A stretch of 64,000 nucleotides of DNA from Arctopsyche grandis (GCF_051622035.1 NC_135362.1:21413001-21477000); one strand, 5' to 3'; counted from the first letter of the stretch, positions 37,001 through 50,281 are shown. Made by a program: numbers and translations. The notes: a model not told the origin generated them from the sequence alone.

Positions 37001-38981
37001 AATTACAAAGATTGTTTATTATATATTTATACTTCTGGTACAACCGGGATGCCCAAAGCTGCTGTTATTCCAAATTCAAAGCAAGTTTTTACTATAAAAC
37101 ATACACTTTTCACATTACTGCGGTATTTGTTCACATTAATTTTTAAAATTCTAGATATCTGCTAGTCGTCGTGGCAACTGTTCATATGCTTGGTTTGAAA
37201 TGGTGGGATAATAACAAAATCGGAGACATTATGTATAATCCACTACCTTTGTACCATACAGCTGGGGGAATTGTTGGAACTGGAGCCGCTCTCGTAGATG
37301 GTATACCCACCGTCATCAGACCGAAATTCAGTGCTTCTAACTACTGGAGTGACTGTATAAAATACAAATGCACGGTATAGATAAATAATTGACGTTGCTA
37401 ATTAAGAAAATGCATATATTTTACAGATATAATATAATGCATTCCAGGTAGCTCAGTATATTGGAGAGATGTGTCGATATTTATTGGCACAACCTCATCG
37501 CCCTGAAGATTCAAAGCATTCAGTTAGAATAATGGTCGGTAATGGAATGCGTCATGCTATATGGCAAGACATGGTTGATAGGTGTTAATTTTAATTTTGT
37601 AATATTGATTTTTTCACACGCTTGATTAAAGATTGAATTCTCACGTATATGACTATTGCAGATTCAAAATCTCTCAAGTTAATGAAGTATATGGTGCAAC
37701 AGAAGGAAATGCAAACATAAGTGAGTCTAAATATATGTATGATAATTACAATAAAATTAGTTTATTTATCGGTAATGATTTACTTCCGTGTATTTATAGT
37801 TAATGTGGACAACACAGTTGGTGCTGTTGGGTTTGTGCCTTCTTTGTTACCCGTAAGGCTACATCCTATTGCCGTTATCAAAGTTGATGCTACTAATGTG
37901 CCAATCCGCGGGCCTGATGGTTTTTGCGTGAGATGTGCTCCAAGTATGAACAATAGATGAAAAAATATACAAAATATTATAAATTTATGTATTAATCTAC
38001 TGAAAATGTATTACAGACGAACCGGGCATGTTTATAGGATTAATTTCGCAAGGAAATGCCTCACGTGAATTCCATGGTTATATTGATAAGGTATAACAAT
38101 GAGTAAAACTTTATTCGCATTGTATGTTGTGTACATAAAACCGTTAAAAGAATTTATATTTTAATTTTAGGAAGACAGTGATAAAAAAATTCTAACGAAT
38201 GTTTTCCGAAAAGGTGAGAAAGCTTTCCTTTCTGGTGATATATTAGTGATGGATGAAATGGGATATTTATTTTTTAAGGTATGTTCAATATATTGTTATG
38301 TACATTGAAATAGTTTTTAAGCAATAAAATAGATACATACATGTATGTATACTAGATTAAATAAAACTATTTGTTATAGGACCGAACTGGAGACAGTTTC
38401 AAATGGAAGGGAGAGAATGTATCTACAGCGGAAGTTGAAGGAATCATCTTAAACATAACTGGAAATTGTGCTTGTATTGTTTACGGTGTCTCCGTAAGTC
38501 ATTTCATATTTTAAATGTGTTTTTAATTTAGATTTTACAAAGTAATAAGTTGAAATAGAGAAGCTAGTTGTTGATTAGTACATATAAAATATTCAGATTC
38601 CGATGGTGGAAGGCCGAGCTGGAATGGCAGCGATAGCAATCGACGATAAGCAAGATTTGGATTTGGCAAGATTAGCTGCAGGCTTAGACAGGATGTTGCC
38701 TTCGTTTGCTCGTCCCTTATTCCTGCGTATTATGAAAGACATAGAAATAACAGGTATTCAGAATTAAAACAATCTTTCGACTTGTGTAAACTTTCTTGGT
38801 ATTAAATGAGTGATATTTTTCTGCAGGTACTTTCAAATTGAAAAAGCTGAGTTACACAAAAGAAGGTTTCGATCCGGATGTTACAAAAGATGCCATATAT
38901 TTCCGCACGAATTCAAAAGTTTGGCAACCGATGACAACACAACTGTATAAAGATATATGTCAGGGACGTGTTAAGTTATAA
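33816..38981 (+). CDS. Fatp: Long-chain fatty acid transport protein, gene B (tandem FATP paralogue)
   Basis: Thirteen exons give 657 codons in one frame: 33816-34009, 36311-36461, 36542-36779, 36855-37080, 37155-37374, 37448-37581, 37662-37720, 37800-37943, 38017-38090, 38171-38278, 38380-38493, 38597-38753, 38827-38981. Same role as gene A: ATP-dependent activation of long-chain fatty acids at membranes. Visible: an Ala/Trp/Leu-rich anchor, [14 protein letters not shown] (252-265), VYGATEGN (397-404), [15 protein letters not shown] (from 517). Odd points: the intron after 37080 has a GC donor (GCAAGT); several 3' introns sit at different places from gene A; the HSRY that follows the AMP loop in gene A is NSKY here. 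Exons 2 and 3 have the same lengths as in gene A (151 and 238 nt), as expected for a tandem duplicate. No stops or frameshifts, so it looks functional. Confidence 0.92.
34010..36310. other. FATP-B intron 1
   Basis: Holds a 17-bp perfect hairpin at 34096-34133, a TATATA patch at 34324-34390, and AT-rich unassigned sequence. No exon-like segment with FATP similarity seen. Confidence 0.45.
34096..34133. repeat. 17-bp perfect hairpin in FATP-B intron 1
   Basis: Arms CACATGAATACGACATT (34096-34112) and its reverse complement (34117-34133) around the loop ATAC, about 90 bp after exon 1. Confidence 0.85.
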
Positions 38982-39247
38982 ACAGTGATAATATATATAT
39001 TTTTTGCACATTTCAAATTCCCAAAGCAATTCGTAGATTAGGCAAAAAGGTGTACTAAAGTCGATATGTAGCAAATTTTAATTTATAGTATGTGATTTTC
39101 ATGAGCAAATTGAAGACCCTAAGCAAATGGTACTTAAAATATAAATCTTATTCATTAGCTTATTGTTAATGCTTGAGGAAGTACAAAGAATGTGCCTTTT
39201 CATTCAATGTACGTTTTTCTATATTTAACTTTAAATTCACATAAAGC

Positions 39248-39253
39248 AATAAA
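39248..39253 (+). terminator. Candidate poly(A) signal of FATP-B
   Basis: AATAAA followed by an A-run lies about 270 bp after the FATP-B stop. It leaves roughly 850 bp to the convergent golgin-97 stop codon. Confidence 0.4.
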
Positions 39254-40109
39254 AAAAACGTATCCTTAGCACATATTCGAAAATATAAAAAAATATGAAC
39301 TTTAACAATATAAGTCCTTTAAAACAATACAAATTCATGTGCCAGATTTCACACACTACTTGCACACTTTCTCACATAAACACTGAATCAATAGGCGTTG
39401 GTTAAGGACTACTAAATTTATTGCGAACACCTGAAGTACATATTTTTTTAAGTTAGTCTTACTTATCTAATATAAAACACAATTCAGTATGATGTTAATC
39501 TTTTAGTGCCAAAAAAAGGATAATATTTATTAAAATATGTATCGAATTGTTAGTGCCAGATCTAAATATTAGTGTAATATCAAAATTTGACTCTGTAAAT
39601 TGTACGCATTCATTCATAAAAACGAGGAGTCATTCCTGTTTTAACACTTGGTGTTCATTTATACGTCCGAAATGTTGTAATTTATTTAAAATAAAAGATC
39701 GATTGAATACTGTGGATATATATTTTTTATTTAAAATACTGCAAGAGATGATACAATCAAACATTGGGTGGTGGTACAGATCGAATTGATACATAAATAA
39801 TAAAGTAGAATGTATAATAATAAATAATATGCATATATACAAGTATATATTGTAAAGATAAAGTTAATTATGACGTAAATAAAACAACAAAATATACATA
39901 CATGTCATTAAAAATAAATATGAAACTGACACGCAATAAGCACAATATGTATACTTAAAAATACTGGATTATAATAAATACTGTAAATATTGACAAAAAC
40001 TTTCCAAACTTTGTAGGGAGAAATTTGGGAGAGCCAAAAATAAATAAATTGTTCAATAAATTGTGATTTTTATAAATTATTTCGAAAATTATAATGTGAC
40101 TAGCGTATT

Positions 40110-40115
40110 TTTATT
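40110..40115 (-). terminator. Candidate poly(A) signal of golgin-97
   Basis: TTTATT on the plus strand is AATAAA on the minus strand, 50 bp after the golgin-97 stop. A further minus-strand candidate may exist in the AT-rich sequence before the FATP-B 3' end. Confidence 0.35.
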
Positions 40116-40164
40116 ACTTTAGGACTTTTTTGATTGACACAGTCCAAAGTCAATTATTTTATCA

Positions 40165-43100
40165 TCAGCTTTGTGGGTAGCGGGGGGCTGACGGTGCCAA
40201 CCAAGCTGTGAGACCACTGCGCCACCCTAGAGTGTCCCTCAATAGAGATTCTTCTTGTTCCGATAATCCTAATAAAGCGCCAACTGCTTTTGTTAATTGA
40301 CGAGCTTCAATTTCTCGCGACGTGAGAAATTTTATGAGAACATGTTTAAGATACTTTTTGCTCACGTCCGGATCTTCTGCAGAACCTTCCACTACACTAC
40401 TGCCGAGGGGATCTACCTGTCCACCTCGCAGTTCTCTCTGAAGAGTTTTTCGCATATCTGTGAGTCTATTCTGGAGCACTCGTACACTCTGAAAATCACC
40501 AACAAGTAAAGCAAACATAATACAAATTTAACCCTTTGCCCGCGGCAATAAATATAGCGAACAAGCCCTGTCCGCAGCGGCACCTTTTTCGCGAATTTGG
40601 CAATCGAGTTTTCGACCTTAAATACAGATTTTAATATTTACTCAAGTAACCAGATATGTTAATTAACGCATACAGTATTATTTTAAACAATAAAATACAT
40701 AATATATCTCGTAGTTTTGGCTTAATTGTCAAATAATCATTCTTCATACAATTGAGACGTATCGTCTCAATTGTATGAAGACGTGACGTCACATAAACGA
40801 GGTTTCAGTATGGTTCCACAAAAAACTAATTTTGACTGGTATATATTCATTTTAAGCAAATTGAATAGATGGCATTCAACTCTCAGTAATATATTCAACC
40901 AATTTTGAACCTTAAAACAGTTGAAATAGGCGCATATAAGGCTCAAAATCCCGTGCAAAGTTCAGAAATTCTATGGAAGACAGCCGCGCTACAGACTTGT
41001 CGCCCAAAGCTTCCATAGAAGACGGCCGCGGGCAAACGGTTAAAATACTGTTTGAATTTAAAAAGTAATCACGTAAAATAACCTTTGCTTTCTCTGACAT
41101 TTGACAATTTAAATCTTTTACACATTCTTGAAGTTGCTTCTCCGATGTTAATGCACTATCCCTTTCCGTTTTTAAAAGTTCTATTTCATTTTGCCTTTGT
41201 TGCTCTTGATCTCGCAACCCAACTAAAGTATTCTGATCCTAGAGAGAATTAATCGCAAATTAACATTTCAAAAAAAATCGTGTAGTGATTTTTAAAATAT
41301 AATATAATATATTCACTTCAAGATTTTGTGCAACAGTTAGTGTAAGATTTGCAATTTTTTCTTTCAATTCCACAACTTCAACATCTTGCTGTCGCATTTC
41401 TTGCCGATAAATCTCTAGCGTTTGTGACATGTGAGCGTTTCTTATAAGTGCTTCATCTTTATCTCTGCGTTCTCTGTGCAATAAAAGAAAAAAGGAACAA
41501 TTAAAAATGGACATTTCGATATAATCATGTTTTTATTGTATAAAAATACTGACTTGTCATATCGAGCATGTATTTCATTCAATTCTTTTTTAAGACTTTC
41601 ATTCTGTTCTTTTATTGCAACTAGCTGGTTTGATAGATCAAGTGAATGCTGTTTCTGAGTTTCGAGTAATACCTGTGTCTTTTCTGTGATATTTTGTTGT
41701 TGCTGTAATTCACTTCTTAATTTCTGAACGGATTTAAATAGATTGTCTTTTTCTATTGAACATGTTTCGATTTCTTTTTTTAAAGTAGTATTTTGGTCTT
41801 TTTTATTCAGAATTGTTGCTTTTAAACATTTATTTTCATTTTCTAATGCTTCCACTTCCTTTTTACATGTAGTCAAACGTTCTTCTACTTCGGATAAATT
41901 GCTCTCCATGTTTACCTATGATAAAAAATTAAATTTGGAATAGACATTTTGCAATATTTAGTTATAATTAAAATTGTATTATGAAAATGATCCAACAAAA
42001 ATTGGTGTAGAAACACAATAAAATGAATCCTTAAAAACTGAAAATAAATAAGGCGGTAGCTTCTTGTAAATTCCATGCATTTGAAAGGTATGCAAAAAAG
42101 CCTATAGCATGAATAATTAAAATACTTTTAAAGTATAGGAATAACATTACAATCCATTTACGATTTAATATAGGCACCGTTTCCATTATTTTATCTTGTA
42201 TGCATAAACATTTCGTATATTAAATTTATATAGGTCGAATACACACATGTATAAGTTAGTAATCATAGTATAAAAGCTGTATACTTTTTATTTGTTAGAA
42301 ACAAACATTAAATAATAATAAAAAAAACTATATATGTAAACATACATCATGCATCTTTATTGTCAGTTGTTAGTACAATACAAAAAAAAGCAAAAATGAT
42401 TAATATAAATAAATATTAATAACAAAATTTGTATAAAAATTCTACTCCATAAAATTTCAAAATAAAACAAAACGCAAAAAATATAACACAAGAATTCGAA
42501 ATTACGATCAATCAATAGAAGTGAAGACAAAATTAAAAGCCCGCTCCTGAAATGAAAGAAAAGAAATGCTTTGGAGTTTATAGTTTATTTTACGACACCT
42601 TTTTAATATAAAAAAAATCACTTCTGATGTACACCGGAAAAGCTGAAATTGTTGTGCATTTTTATTATACATATATATAACAAAAAATAAAGTAAAAATA
42701 AATAAATCATTTTACTAAAAGCTATCTAAAAAACCTAAGAACACACAGTGAGAAATAAATTAAAAATAACTGATGATTTCAGTGCAAACAAGCGATGCGA
42801 TGATCTTTGACATATCAATAGCTTTATATATCAAATGAGTACACTGAAAGGTAATCAGGGGATCGGGAACGGGTAGGGACTCACTGAAATATCACGATGT
42901 CGCAAAGCTTCTTCTCGTGCTTCTCTCCTAGCACGCGCTACATCTCCAACTTCTGCAGCCAACAACGCCATCTGTTTTAACATTGTTATATTGGAAACTC
43001 AAAACATAGCTAAGAATAACCTTGAACACAATTTAAATAAATTGAACTTCAAAGAAAATTACCCAGGTCTTCTATATTTTTTAAAAATTTAAATATAAAT

Positions 43101-44487
43101 GTTATTTATTATTATACAAATCATCACAGAAATATGTACCTTTGCTTCTTTGTCTTCGAGTGTTGCTTGAGCTTGTTCCAATTGTGTTTCCTTTTCTCTT
43201 AACCGTTCGAGAATACCATCTCTCTCTTTTTCTACTCGCCGTCTTTCCGATCCCTCCTCACCAGCTTGTCGAGACAAACGGCCAACCTAATACATACTAA
43301 AGCGTGAATACATAACGATAAAAACAATATTACCCCACTTGAACATGATGTGATTACTTGAGTTTCAAGTGTTGCAATTTGTCCGCTCCAAGAAGTTTTT
43401 ATGTCGTGTAAATGAAGTTGGGCTTCTTCTAACCTACGTCTCAGAGAGGTTTCAATTGAACTTGCATCAGATGGATTGTTTTCATCTAACAAAATCAATA
43501 TTTAGTACATAAATATTATTATAATCATCTTAAAACTATTTAATTTCAAAATATACCATGTAAGGGTTCTTCCACTAAAGACAAACGGTGCAAAGCATCT
43601 TCGGTAGCTTGTGCTAAGCGTATCCTCTCCATTGCCCAATCACGCCGTTCCATTTCGATTTCTTCCTACAGTTAGAAAGTCATAATTACTGTTAAACTAC
43701 TCAACACCTAGTTAATTGTGAAAAAAGAGAATATACCATTAATGTATCTAATTGATCTTGAGTTCTAGCAGCTGTAGCCGATGTTATTGCTAATTGTTCT
43801 GATAAATTTGACCTCTTTCGACTTTCCTCGCGAGCTTCTCTTCGTGCTGCAGCTGCTTCACCACTCCAAACAGCTACATTGAAAAATGGGCAAGATTGAA
43901 ATATGCGTTCTTCATTAAAAACTAATTTAATATGACATACAAAATTAAATAATATACATACCTTGAGCGGCTTGCATATTGTTTTGTAACGATGTTATTT
44001 TTTCACTCCATTCTCTTTCCTTTTCTTCGATATCTAACATGTGCTGACGTTCTTTTTTCTCCAGTGCTTGTACATGTTCTTTTTTTATAGATTCAATGTA
44101 CGATAACAGTTCATTTTCTTTTAATGTAGCACCATTTATTGACTCGGATATTTCATTCTAAAAACCAAGATAAGAGTTACGCTATATATAATACATATAA
44201 CTGCATGCATACAAGTACACATATAAAAAACGAGTTAGTAAATGTACCTGCGAAGTCATAAAATTTTTGTTATCAGTATCTGTCGATGTACAACTAGACG
44301 TGGAATTCTACAAACCGACAAAAATTATCGACTTGTACACTTAAATACCAATTTAAAGATATGCAAATTTTTCAAATATATGTACCTGTCGAGGTGAACG
44401 AGGTCTAACGGGGAATCTTGGTTGTATATCATTTCCGGTCTCTTCTTTAATCTTGTTCTTTAAAGAAGTGAACATTTTGGCAATCAT
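40165..44487 (-). CDS. GOLGA1: Golgin-97-like trans-Golgi tether with C-terminal GRIP domain
   Basis: Twelve coding exons on the minus strand join in frame to 654 codons (5' to 3'): 44487-44386, 44307-44248, 44157-43962, 43873-43737, 43665-43557, 43485-43358, 43286-43140, 42971-42885, 41915-41554, 41473-41317, 41238-41083, 40488-40165. The N-terminus (MFTSLKNKIKEETG) matches the golgin-97 start. The middle is long heptad coiled coil rich in E/K/Q/L. Near the end LTDMRKTLQREL precedes the GRIP domain (about 590-640) starting KKYLKHVLIKFLTSREIEA. In the family the conserved GRIP tyrosine (here about residue 593) binds Arl1-GTP at the trans-Golgi network. Human golgin-97 is longer (767), mostly in the rod. 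Two in-frame ATGs (44487, 44475) could start it. An acceptor at 44493 just upstream implies a separate 5' UTR exon. The 970-bp intron between 41916 and 42884 could hide a skipped exon. Confidence 0.9.
40532..41039. mobile_element. piggyBac-like MITE in a golgin-97 intron
   Basis: TTAA occurs at both borders (40528-40531 and 41040-41043), with inverted ends CCCTTTGCCCGCGGC / CCGTTTGCCCGCGGC. TTAA duplication is the piggyBac hallmark. 508 bp, no transposase. Fills most of the intron between the last two golgin exons. Confidence 0.75.
40741..40781. repeat. 19-bp perfect hairpin inside the piggyBac-like MITE
   Basis: Arms TCTTCATACAATTGAGACG (40741-40759) and its reverse complement (40763-40781) with a 3-nt loop TAT. 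Confidence 0.85.
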
Positions 44488-44492
44488 ATATT

Positions 44493-45435
44493 CTGCAAAA
44501 ACACAGTAACAGTAAATTTAGTATGTAGTTTTATTTTCAAAAATAATATATCATTGGCATACATTTTTTATTTGGAGTCGGATACTTGAATAGTTCAACA
44601 AATATATGGATGTGTTGTCATTCCAAAAAAAAGATCAATTGTTCATGTAATTTAAAATCAAGAAATCTGATTATAGAAAGCAATGGTATGCTGTTATTTT
44701 TCCATTAAATTGTACAAAATAAAAAAGGATTTACCGAATTGCAGTTGTCAAAATATTACTTACACGGGTAGGATCCGTCAAAGAAAAGTACGTCTATATA
44801 TGAAGCGATCTTTATAATAACCAATACGATAAACATTTGATGAAATTTTCACGAATGCACTTACGAAATAATCAGTTACAAAATCGGAGAACATATTGGG
44901 ATGTCACAATGTGAACGTTGAAGGTGAAACGAGCGGAGTAAATGGCATAATACCTGGTCAAATGCAATATGGTAACACCTGTCAGTGATTACAGAACAGG
45001 TAAATTAACATCAAGTGTAGATAAAGCTGATAAGGAAGCGTATCGATCCGACGAGTATATATATATTATAAATGTGGGCGGTTGCGGGGTTGCGTCTGCC
45101 GCTCACGTCAAACTATCGAGGATTAGGGGTGTGAAGTGGGTGGGGAGCGGGAGGGGAGGCGGGGCAGATGCCCCCCTTGCCGGTGACACAACACCAACTG
45201 ACACTAGAAACACGCCCAAATACGGAAAAGCACGACCATTACCATTATATATATATCAGCTGTAAATGTGAATAAAACATTGCGTATAAAATTTTTAGAC
45301 GCAGGCATGAAAACATACTGAAGATGAGCATTTTATTTGGGTTTGTGGGAGGCTTTAATTGAGTAAATTCACGTGACTTGGGCCAATTGTTCTGTTAGGT
45401 CGTGAGATAAAATCAATCACTTTTTAAATACATAT
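44493..45435. other. Golgin-97 5' flank
   Basis: Expected to hold a noncoding first exon and promoter of golgin-97, since an acceptor sits just before its start codon. A GC-rich patch with an open plus-strand frame lies at 45070-45240 but its translation is unlike any known family. Confidence 0.35.
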
Positions 45436-46267
45436 TGTTACGTATACTAAAAAGAGCCGCCGAGAGAGCGTCCTGAGAGACCGTGTGACCGGTATAAGTG
45501 GTTTTAAGGATTAGCGATAGGCTAAGTGCAAGTAAGCTAAACAATGATTGCACTTCCCAGAATTGACCTGTACCGTACGGAAGACATATCCGTACGTGAC
45601 CATAACAATAGGTAAACAAATTAGACGTCGAAGATGTCCTGAGAGATCTGTAAGACAGGGAAGGTATGTTGACCGTATCCCGGTCTAACGAAACACGTGT
45701 TGTGTAGTTTGAAAGAGGATCGTTTATTTTTGTTCAAATGGTACAATGGTTATTGTATGTACGAAGAGGTTTCTTCGGAGATGTGATCTAGTTGAACTCT
45801 AGAGGCTCACTCTGCCGGTGGAGGTTGCTGCGTTGCTTTACAAACGTTTTGGGTTGAAGTGTGTCGTGTGCACATATTTTGTTCTTGGTACTCGCGCTGC
45901 CCTAGTTATGCTGCGAGCGTGGTTTTATGGGTTCATACGCCTGGACGTAGTTCGTGGTTTTTATGGGTTCAGTGAGTTCTTCCTTTGTTTCCCAGACACG
46001 TGTATAGAAACACGTGTCGACCTTTTGACGAGGCGAGCGTGTGCCATGCGTTAATGACTTTCCTGGATATGTGTCGCAGTGACCTGATGAGATCATTTCA
46101 GTTGTACTATATGCCTACAGATCTATCCCTTATAAGGCGATACTTAGGCGATATCAATTCATTCTGGACTGAGCACTGCCAGTGCGTGTATCTCCTTAAT
46201 CATCAATAAATCCTGTGAGACGACTGTTGGCCTTTTACTTGGATCCTCCACCCACCCCTACGCAACA
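45436..46267. mobile_element. Solo LTR (Ty3/Gypsy-like), 832 bp
   Basis: Ends TGTTACG...CGCAACA form the expected short inverted termini. ATAT flanks both sides (45432-45435, 46268-46271), a 4-bp target duplication. AATAAA lies near the right end (about 46206). No internal retroelement genes. The segment 45655-46119 recurs at 13895-14351. Confidence 0.7.
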
Positions 46268-46277
46268 ATATAATAGC

Positions 46278-46785
<508 letters not shown>

Positions 46786-46799
46786 GTAGATGCTTTCGG

Positions 46800-48370
46800 G
46801 TCATAGACATGACAGAAACTGTAATATAAATAAAGAATGAAAATAGTAAGTAAAAAATTAGAGTTCCAAAATACGCTTAATTACACTGAGCAACAAAAAA
46901 TCACGTTTTTTAGTTACCAGAGCGGAGACTAACCAATCTTTACTAAATTTGACCCACTGAATTCGAATATGGTAATGATTTTTGTTGGTTGGTGATCATT
47001 TACGAGATATGAGCGTTTAAAAAATGCGCGGTTTTTACACTGTTTTGGCTTTTGCGGTCTTTAATTCAAAATATAGTATAGTTGTGCTCAAATTGTGTAT
47101 TGGAATCAATAGTCAGATGTTTTTTCTATTGATTGTGATTTTTTATTGTTTTAAAAAACTTATAATTAATTGTCTAGCAAATTTTAAAAGTCAAAAATAT
47201 ATTTTTTTTTTTGCGTTTATTTGCCCACTTTTTTATTTCACCACGTTTATAAGGATTGGTTTTCTATCCCAATTTTTTTTTTTATCTAAACGTACTAACT
47301 CGAGTGGTTTTTGCGTAAGAAAGACTTTCGTTCAGTTTTCGTATGCGTATAACAGAAGCGTTTGTGCAAGCGAGATGGCAAACGAGAGTCCCACCACACG
47401 CGCGTAAGCGACGGACTTGCCATCTCGCTTGCTCTCATACTAACGATAACTGTCATACTAACGAAAACTCTAGTGCCAAATATTCCGCATTCGCGGTTTT
47501 CATAGCAAAAATTGTCTTTGTGACCATCGCAATGTGACTAATAATCCAATTACCATTTTTAGATTGATAATAGTTATTTTTTCATATTGAGAGTTTAGAA
47601 ATTTGGGCCCTCATGCTTTGCATGACTCTGCTGCTAGGTAGCTACGCCACTGATGAACAATATTTGGTCTAGTGATAAAACGCAATTGAATGTTGAAACA
47701 TCAAAATGTTTGCGAATCACTTACATGTTTAAGAATTAAACGGTTCTTTGTAGAATTTTATAAGAGCATTCAAGAAAATGAATATTTTTTTTCATAAATA
47801 TACGTTTATGACTTCAATGTTCTTGACTTCGACGGTGGTTGCTTGGATTTTTAAGTTAATGTACCGACACATTTGTTTATCGGTAGGTTGGTTTTAGTTT
47901 TGAAAGTTCTTTAAAAAAAGTAGTGGAGTGTATGTAAGTGTAAGAATTTTAGAAACAAGTTTAGTGTTTTCGAATTATCACCATTTAATGCTCTGCAAAT
48001 CATAAACATAAAAAGGTTTGCGGCTGCTATGCAGCTGAACGACAATTGGAGTCGCACTATTGCAATTTTTTTGTAAACATACTTACCCTGACTTATAATC
48101 ATCAAAGATCGTCGTTGAGACGATGCACAAAAAATGGTTCACTATTGTCAACCATGCTTTTTGGCTCATTTGCTTTGTAGCGGTCTATTGTAATTTGACG
48201 AGCATCCAGCCAACGCCGAAGACTAATAATAATCACTGCAGCATTTGTCGAATAAACATATTTCAAATACTAAATTTATTTGTTTACCATAGCACACATT
48301 TACAAAGTTTGATTTTTATGCTAAGAAAATGCAGGCAATCACACAGTAAAACTTTATTTTTATAAGGTTT
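46800..48370. other. Intergenic repeat-rich stretch
   Basis: Starts a repeat-like CACTGAGCAACAAAAAATC at about 46886. A GGTTCGGTGATTA-family copy lies at 47440-47570, and a hAT-type terminus reads CAGTGGCGTAGCTACC on the minus strand from 47652. No gene recognised. Confidence 0.4.
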
Positions 48371-49374
48371 ATTTTCGTGTAATCACGATCGGAAATCAAG
48401 CACCTGATTAGACAATGATTTGTCAAAATCATTGACATATTGGTCGGCTAGAGATTTGGCTTCACGATATACATACATACATACATATGTATGTAAATCG
48501 TCATCTGATAATTCAACGACATTTTTTCTTTGCAGGAAAGCGAACTTTGACACAGTCATTAAATGACGTGAATGAACATTCAATTGCACCAAGGTTACTT
48601 CTAGTGCCGAATTGAAAATTCTTACTTTTAGATAAGAGATTGATGATTCTATGTCAATTTTGGATTCAACCCTTATTTAATTGCAATTTTATGAAATTGT
48701 TACGAATTCTTCAAATTTATTTCTAAAATTACTGATCTCGTCATATGAATTTCTAATGATAGACTGAGCACTGATAACATCGTCGTTTTTTGATTGAAGG
48801 AGCTTTGAAACAAGGTTGAGAGGCCGAAGAATTTTATCAAGGAGTACGAGTAGGAGAATAAATTCGAAACTTCCTATTTTCTTTTGATTGTTCATCTGGT
48901 TGGTCCCTTTGCTTCTGATTGTTCATCCTTTTTTTTACTTTTTAAAATTATTTCTGTAAGAGACTTTAAAACATCTGTACATATGTATATGTATCTCAAA
49001 GTTCATTGATGGAATCTAATCTGGACGACCAACAAGTCGGGTACACTCTCTTTAAAGTAACTGACAGTGAATTTTCCTTAAAAACTTCCCACCTGTTAAT
49101 ACTTATAAATTTGTAAGTTTTATTGGTTTTTACGCCTCATGTAATTTTGTTTTATTGTTTTAACACTGGAAAAATATATACAAGAATAAGAGAACTCTCA
49201 GCTTTATGTACATAAAATAAAACGACATGCAAATAGGTTGAAAAATAAAAGAAGTTTTTAAAAAATTTGTCACAAAGAAATTACAGAACAAGTTTCAAAA
49301 TTATTGAAAAAGGAGCTCCGCTTTGCGTCGCCCCCCGAATTGCAGGGTCTGCGGGTGCGGTCGCTACGCCACTG
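48370..49374 (-). pseudogene. hAT relic copy B (ZMYM1-like transposase), uninterrupted
   Basis: Begins on the minus strand at 49374 with CAGTGGCGTAGCGACCG. Frames read CWSSRLDSINEL near 49060-49000 and FEFILLLVLLDKILRPLN, then YDEISNFRNKFEEF at 48880-48700. It aligns with copy A (8716-10140) but lacks A's SINE. The catalytic N-terminal half is absent in both copies. Confidence 0.7.
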
Positions 49375-49543
49375 TCCTCGAGTCAAATAGACGTCTATGG
49401 TGATCACAAACTTTGTAGTAAATGACTTCCAGTTGAGGTTTTATTCAGATTTTATTTTAATATTTCGATTTGTTGCTTATTTTCATTGTATTCAATTTAT
49501 AAACGATATTCATAGTCATAGATCTTCTCAGACTTTTAATAAT

Positions 49544-50281
49544 ACTGTTTGACAAATGACAAATTTTTTTTTTGTTCACAGACGAGATATGACTTTTCTT
49601 ATAGATATATGCCAAGTGAACACGAATCTGGTAATAAAAACTGTTGATTGGCTCGAGATTCGGAGATATGTGTTTTTTAAATCGCGGGATTTTTCTATAT
49701 ACATACATACATTGACATATTTTCAAAATATGTCAATTTCCTTTTTAAAATGAATATTGGAATCTATAGTTGGGTATTTTATCTTTCATTTGTAGTAATT
49801 TTCAGCTTTCAAATCTCTCTAAGTAGTCGTCCAGTTCAAATCAAAAGTACGTGTTTTCACTTGGGATTTTTTCCCACTGTTAATACTATTTTATATTGAG
49901 TATTTTCTATTGAAGCATGTTTATTGGGATAGTGTTCTGGCCACACTATTTTTTGTCTTCGTTTAAAAGGGTTAATTGGAAGTGTGCTGCATTTTAAATG
50001 GGTAAAATTGCGAGCAAAAAGCTCGTCCTAGTATTTATACGAATCTGAATTGAATTAATAGGGATAATATATTTAATTATCTTTATATGAGAATTAAATA
50101 AAATTGCACTTAGAAAAATCATATTTCGACTAATCTTGTGGATTAATAACAAAAATTCTATTGATAACTCGCTTACCTCGATAAAATAAATGAATTTTTC
50201 TTATATGTAGATATTTACTGGGCATATATCTATAAGAAAACTCATATCTCGTCTATGAACCATTTTTCGTGTCAAACAGTG
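49544..50281. mobile_element. MITE with CACTGTTYGACA ends, copy 2
   Basis: Inverted relative to copy 1 (16659-17386). It retains the sequence into which the 246-bp element inserted in copy 1, and so serves as an empty site (about 50137-50201). Confidence 0.65.

Larger units (their letters stand above)
38982..40164. other. Convergent 3' flanks of FATP-B and golgin-97
   Basis: AT-rich, carries the candidate poly(A) sites of both genes. Short open frames near 39547-39842 on both strands have no recognisable similarity. Confidence 0.45.

Noticed and set aside
44969-45265. 98-codon plus-strand frame upstream of golgin-97
   Set aside because: Low-complexity, no recognisable domain, no splice or conservation support.
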